Assembly (NCBI GenBank): GCA_002478045.1
Contig: DLLT01000039.1
Location: 1 to 23,563, forward strand
Reading direction: 5' to 3'
Length of the DNA stretch: 23,563 bases
From: Porphyromonadaceae bacterium UBA7555
GTDB lineage: Bacteria > Bacteroidota > Bacteroidia > Bacteroidales > Muribaculaceae
Shown here: piece by piece, positions 23,213 through 23,563 of the stretch
Numbering within the stretch: position 1 is the stretch's first letter
How the letters are laid out: each line of letters starts with the position of its first letter
Position numbers and translations under genes: made by a program
The notes under the pieces: model-generated
Seen by the model: the letters and a program-made list of their open reading frames with translations, nothing else
Databases searched by the model: none
Told to the model about the DNA's origin: nothing

Positions 23213-23563
23213 TTTTCTATTAAAATAACGGCCGCCGCCGTTTTTTATTGTATACAAGCCGTATCAACTCGCACCCGACCGCGCCGAAACGCATTTCCGG
23301 ACTACGACAAGTGGCTGTTACGCTGATGTGTATTCTGCCTATACCACCCCGAACGGACGGGATAGTACCATCCTGTAAAACTTACGTAACAAAACGCCGC
23401 CCTAATTGCAGCATAAACGATGAATTAGACAGTGTGCGCTTGCATATTGCCAATCTGTAATCGTCATTGTAATCTATTGTTATGCGCCATAATACGGCTT
23501 CATTTGTTAAAAAACGACAGACATCGCCGACTTGCAATATTTTGGGGCAGCGGCGTAGTTCCG
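23213..23563. other. Region upstream of the T9SS operon
   Basis: No gene is supported. The only structure seen is a 6-bp hairpin at 23227-23242 (AACGGC/GCCGTT) in the leader just upstream of porT, followed on the plus strand by TTTTTT. A consensus TAnnTTTG box for the operon was not found on the minus strand, so its promoter may use another sigma factor or lie beyond the window. Confidence 0.5.

Overview
The window looks like a chromosomal segment from a Bacteroidales bacterium. It carries a complete type IX secretion (T9SS) core gene set, which is confined to the Bacteroidota. It has two secreted proteins with T9SS-type C-terminal sorting signals, a DUF4465 lipoprotein, and promoters of the Bacteroidota pattern TTTG-N19-21-TAnnTTTG with almost no Shine-Dalgarno sites. 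A Muribaculaceae- or Porphyromonadaceae-like origin is plausible, but the family cannot be settled from sequence reading alone. No insertion sequence, integrase, CRISPR array or phage gene was seen.

Layout. 1-240: a tRNA-Gln(UUG) gene with its own strong promoter and a terminator. 469-680: a promoter, about 170 nt of non-coding sequence with two GC-rich hairpins, and a U-tract terminator, so a likely stand-alone small RNA. 759-5640 (minus): a probable operon of a small lipoprotein, a YciH/SUI1 factor, a large RecB/AddA-type helicase-nuclease and a 78-residue protein. 5738-6652 (minus): a DUF4465 lipoprotein with promoter and terminator. 6708-6931: a second, weaker candidate small RNA. 7090-7464 (minus): two identical tRNA-Asn(GUU) genes under one promoter with a shared terminator. 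7555-9549 (minus): a large secreted T9SS cargo protein. 9794-13423 (plus): a WG-repeat-like lipoprotein, a YqeY-type protein and serS, followed by a decayed 18-nt tandem repeat and a terminator shared with the converging fic gene. 13704-14661 (minus): an HTH-Fic protein whose promoter is covered by a perfect 26-bp palindrome. 14730-15814 (minus): a BspA-type leucine-rich-repeat cargo protein. 16016-23212 (minus): porT-porP-porK-porL-porM-porN.

How it fits together. PorL and PorM form the inner-membrane motor, PorK and PorN the periplasmic ring, PorP an outer-membrane component linked to the ring, and PorT an outer-membrane protein required for secretion. The two cargo proteins at 7.6-9.4 kb and 14.7-15.7 kb end in sorting domains that such a system recognises. 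The remaining genes are housekeeping (tRNAs, serS, DNA repair, translation) or envelope lipoproteins. The observations most worth following are the palindrome on the HTH-Fic promoter, the two unannotated RNA candidates, the shared tRNA promoter module, the basic tail on PorN, and the degenerate repeats after serS and around the T9SS operon.
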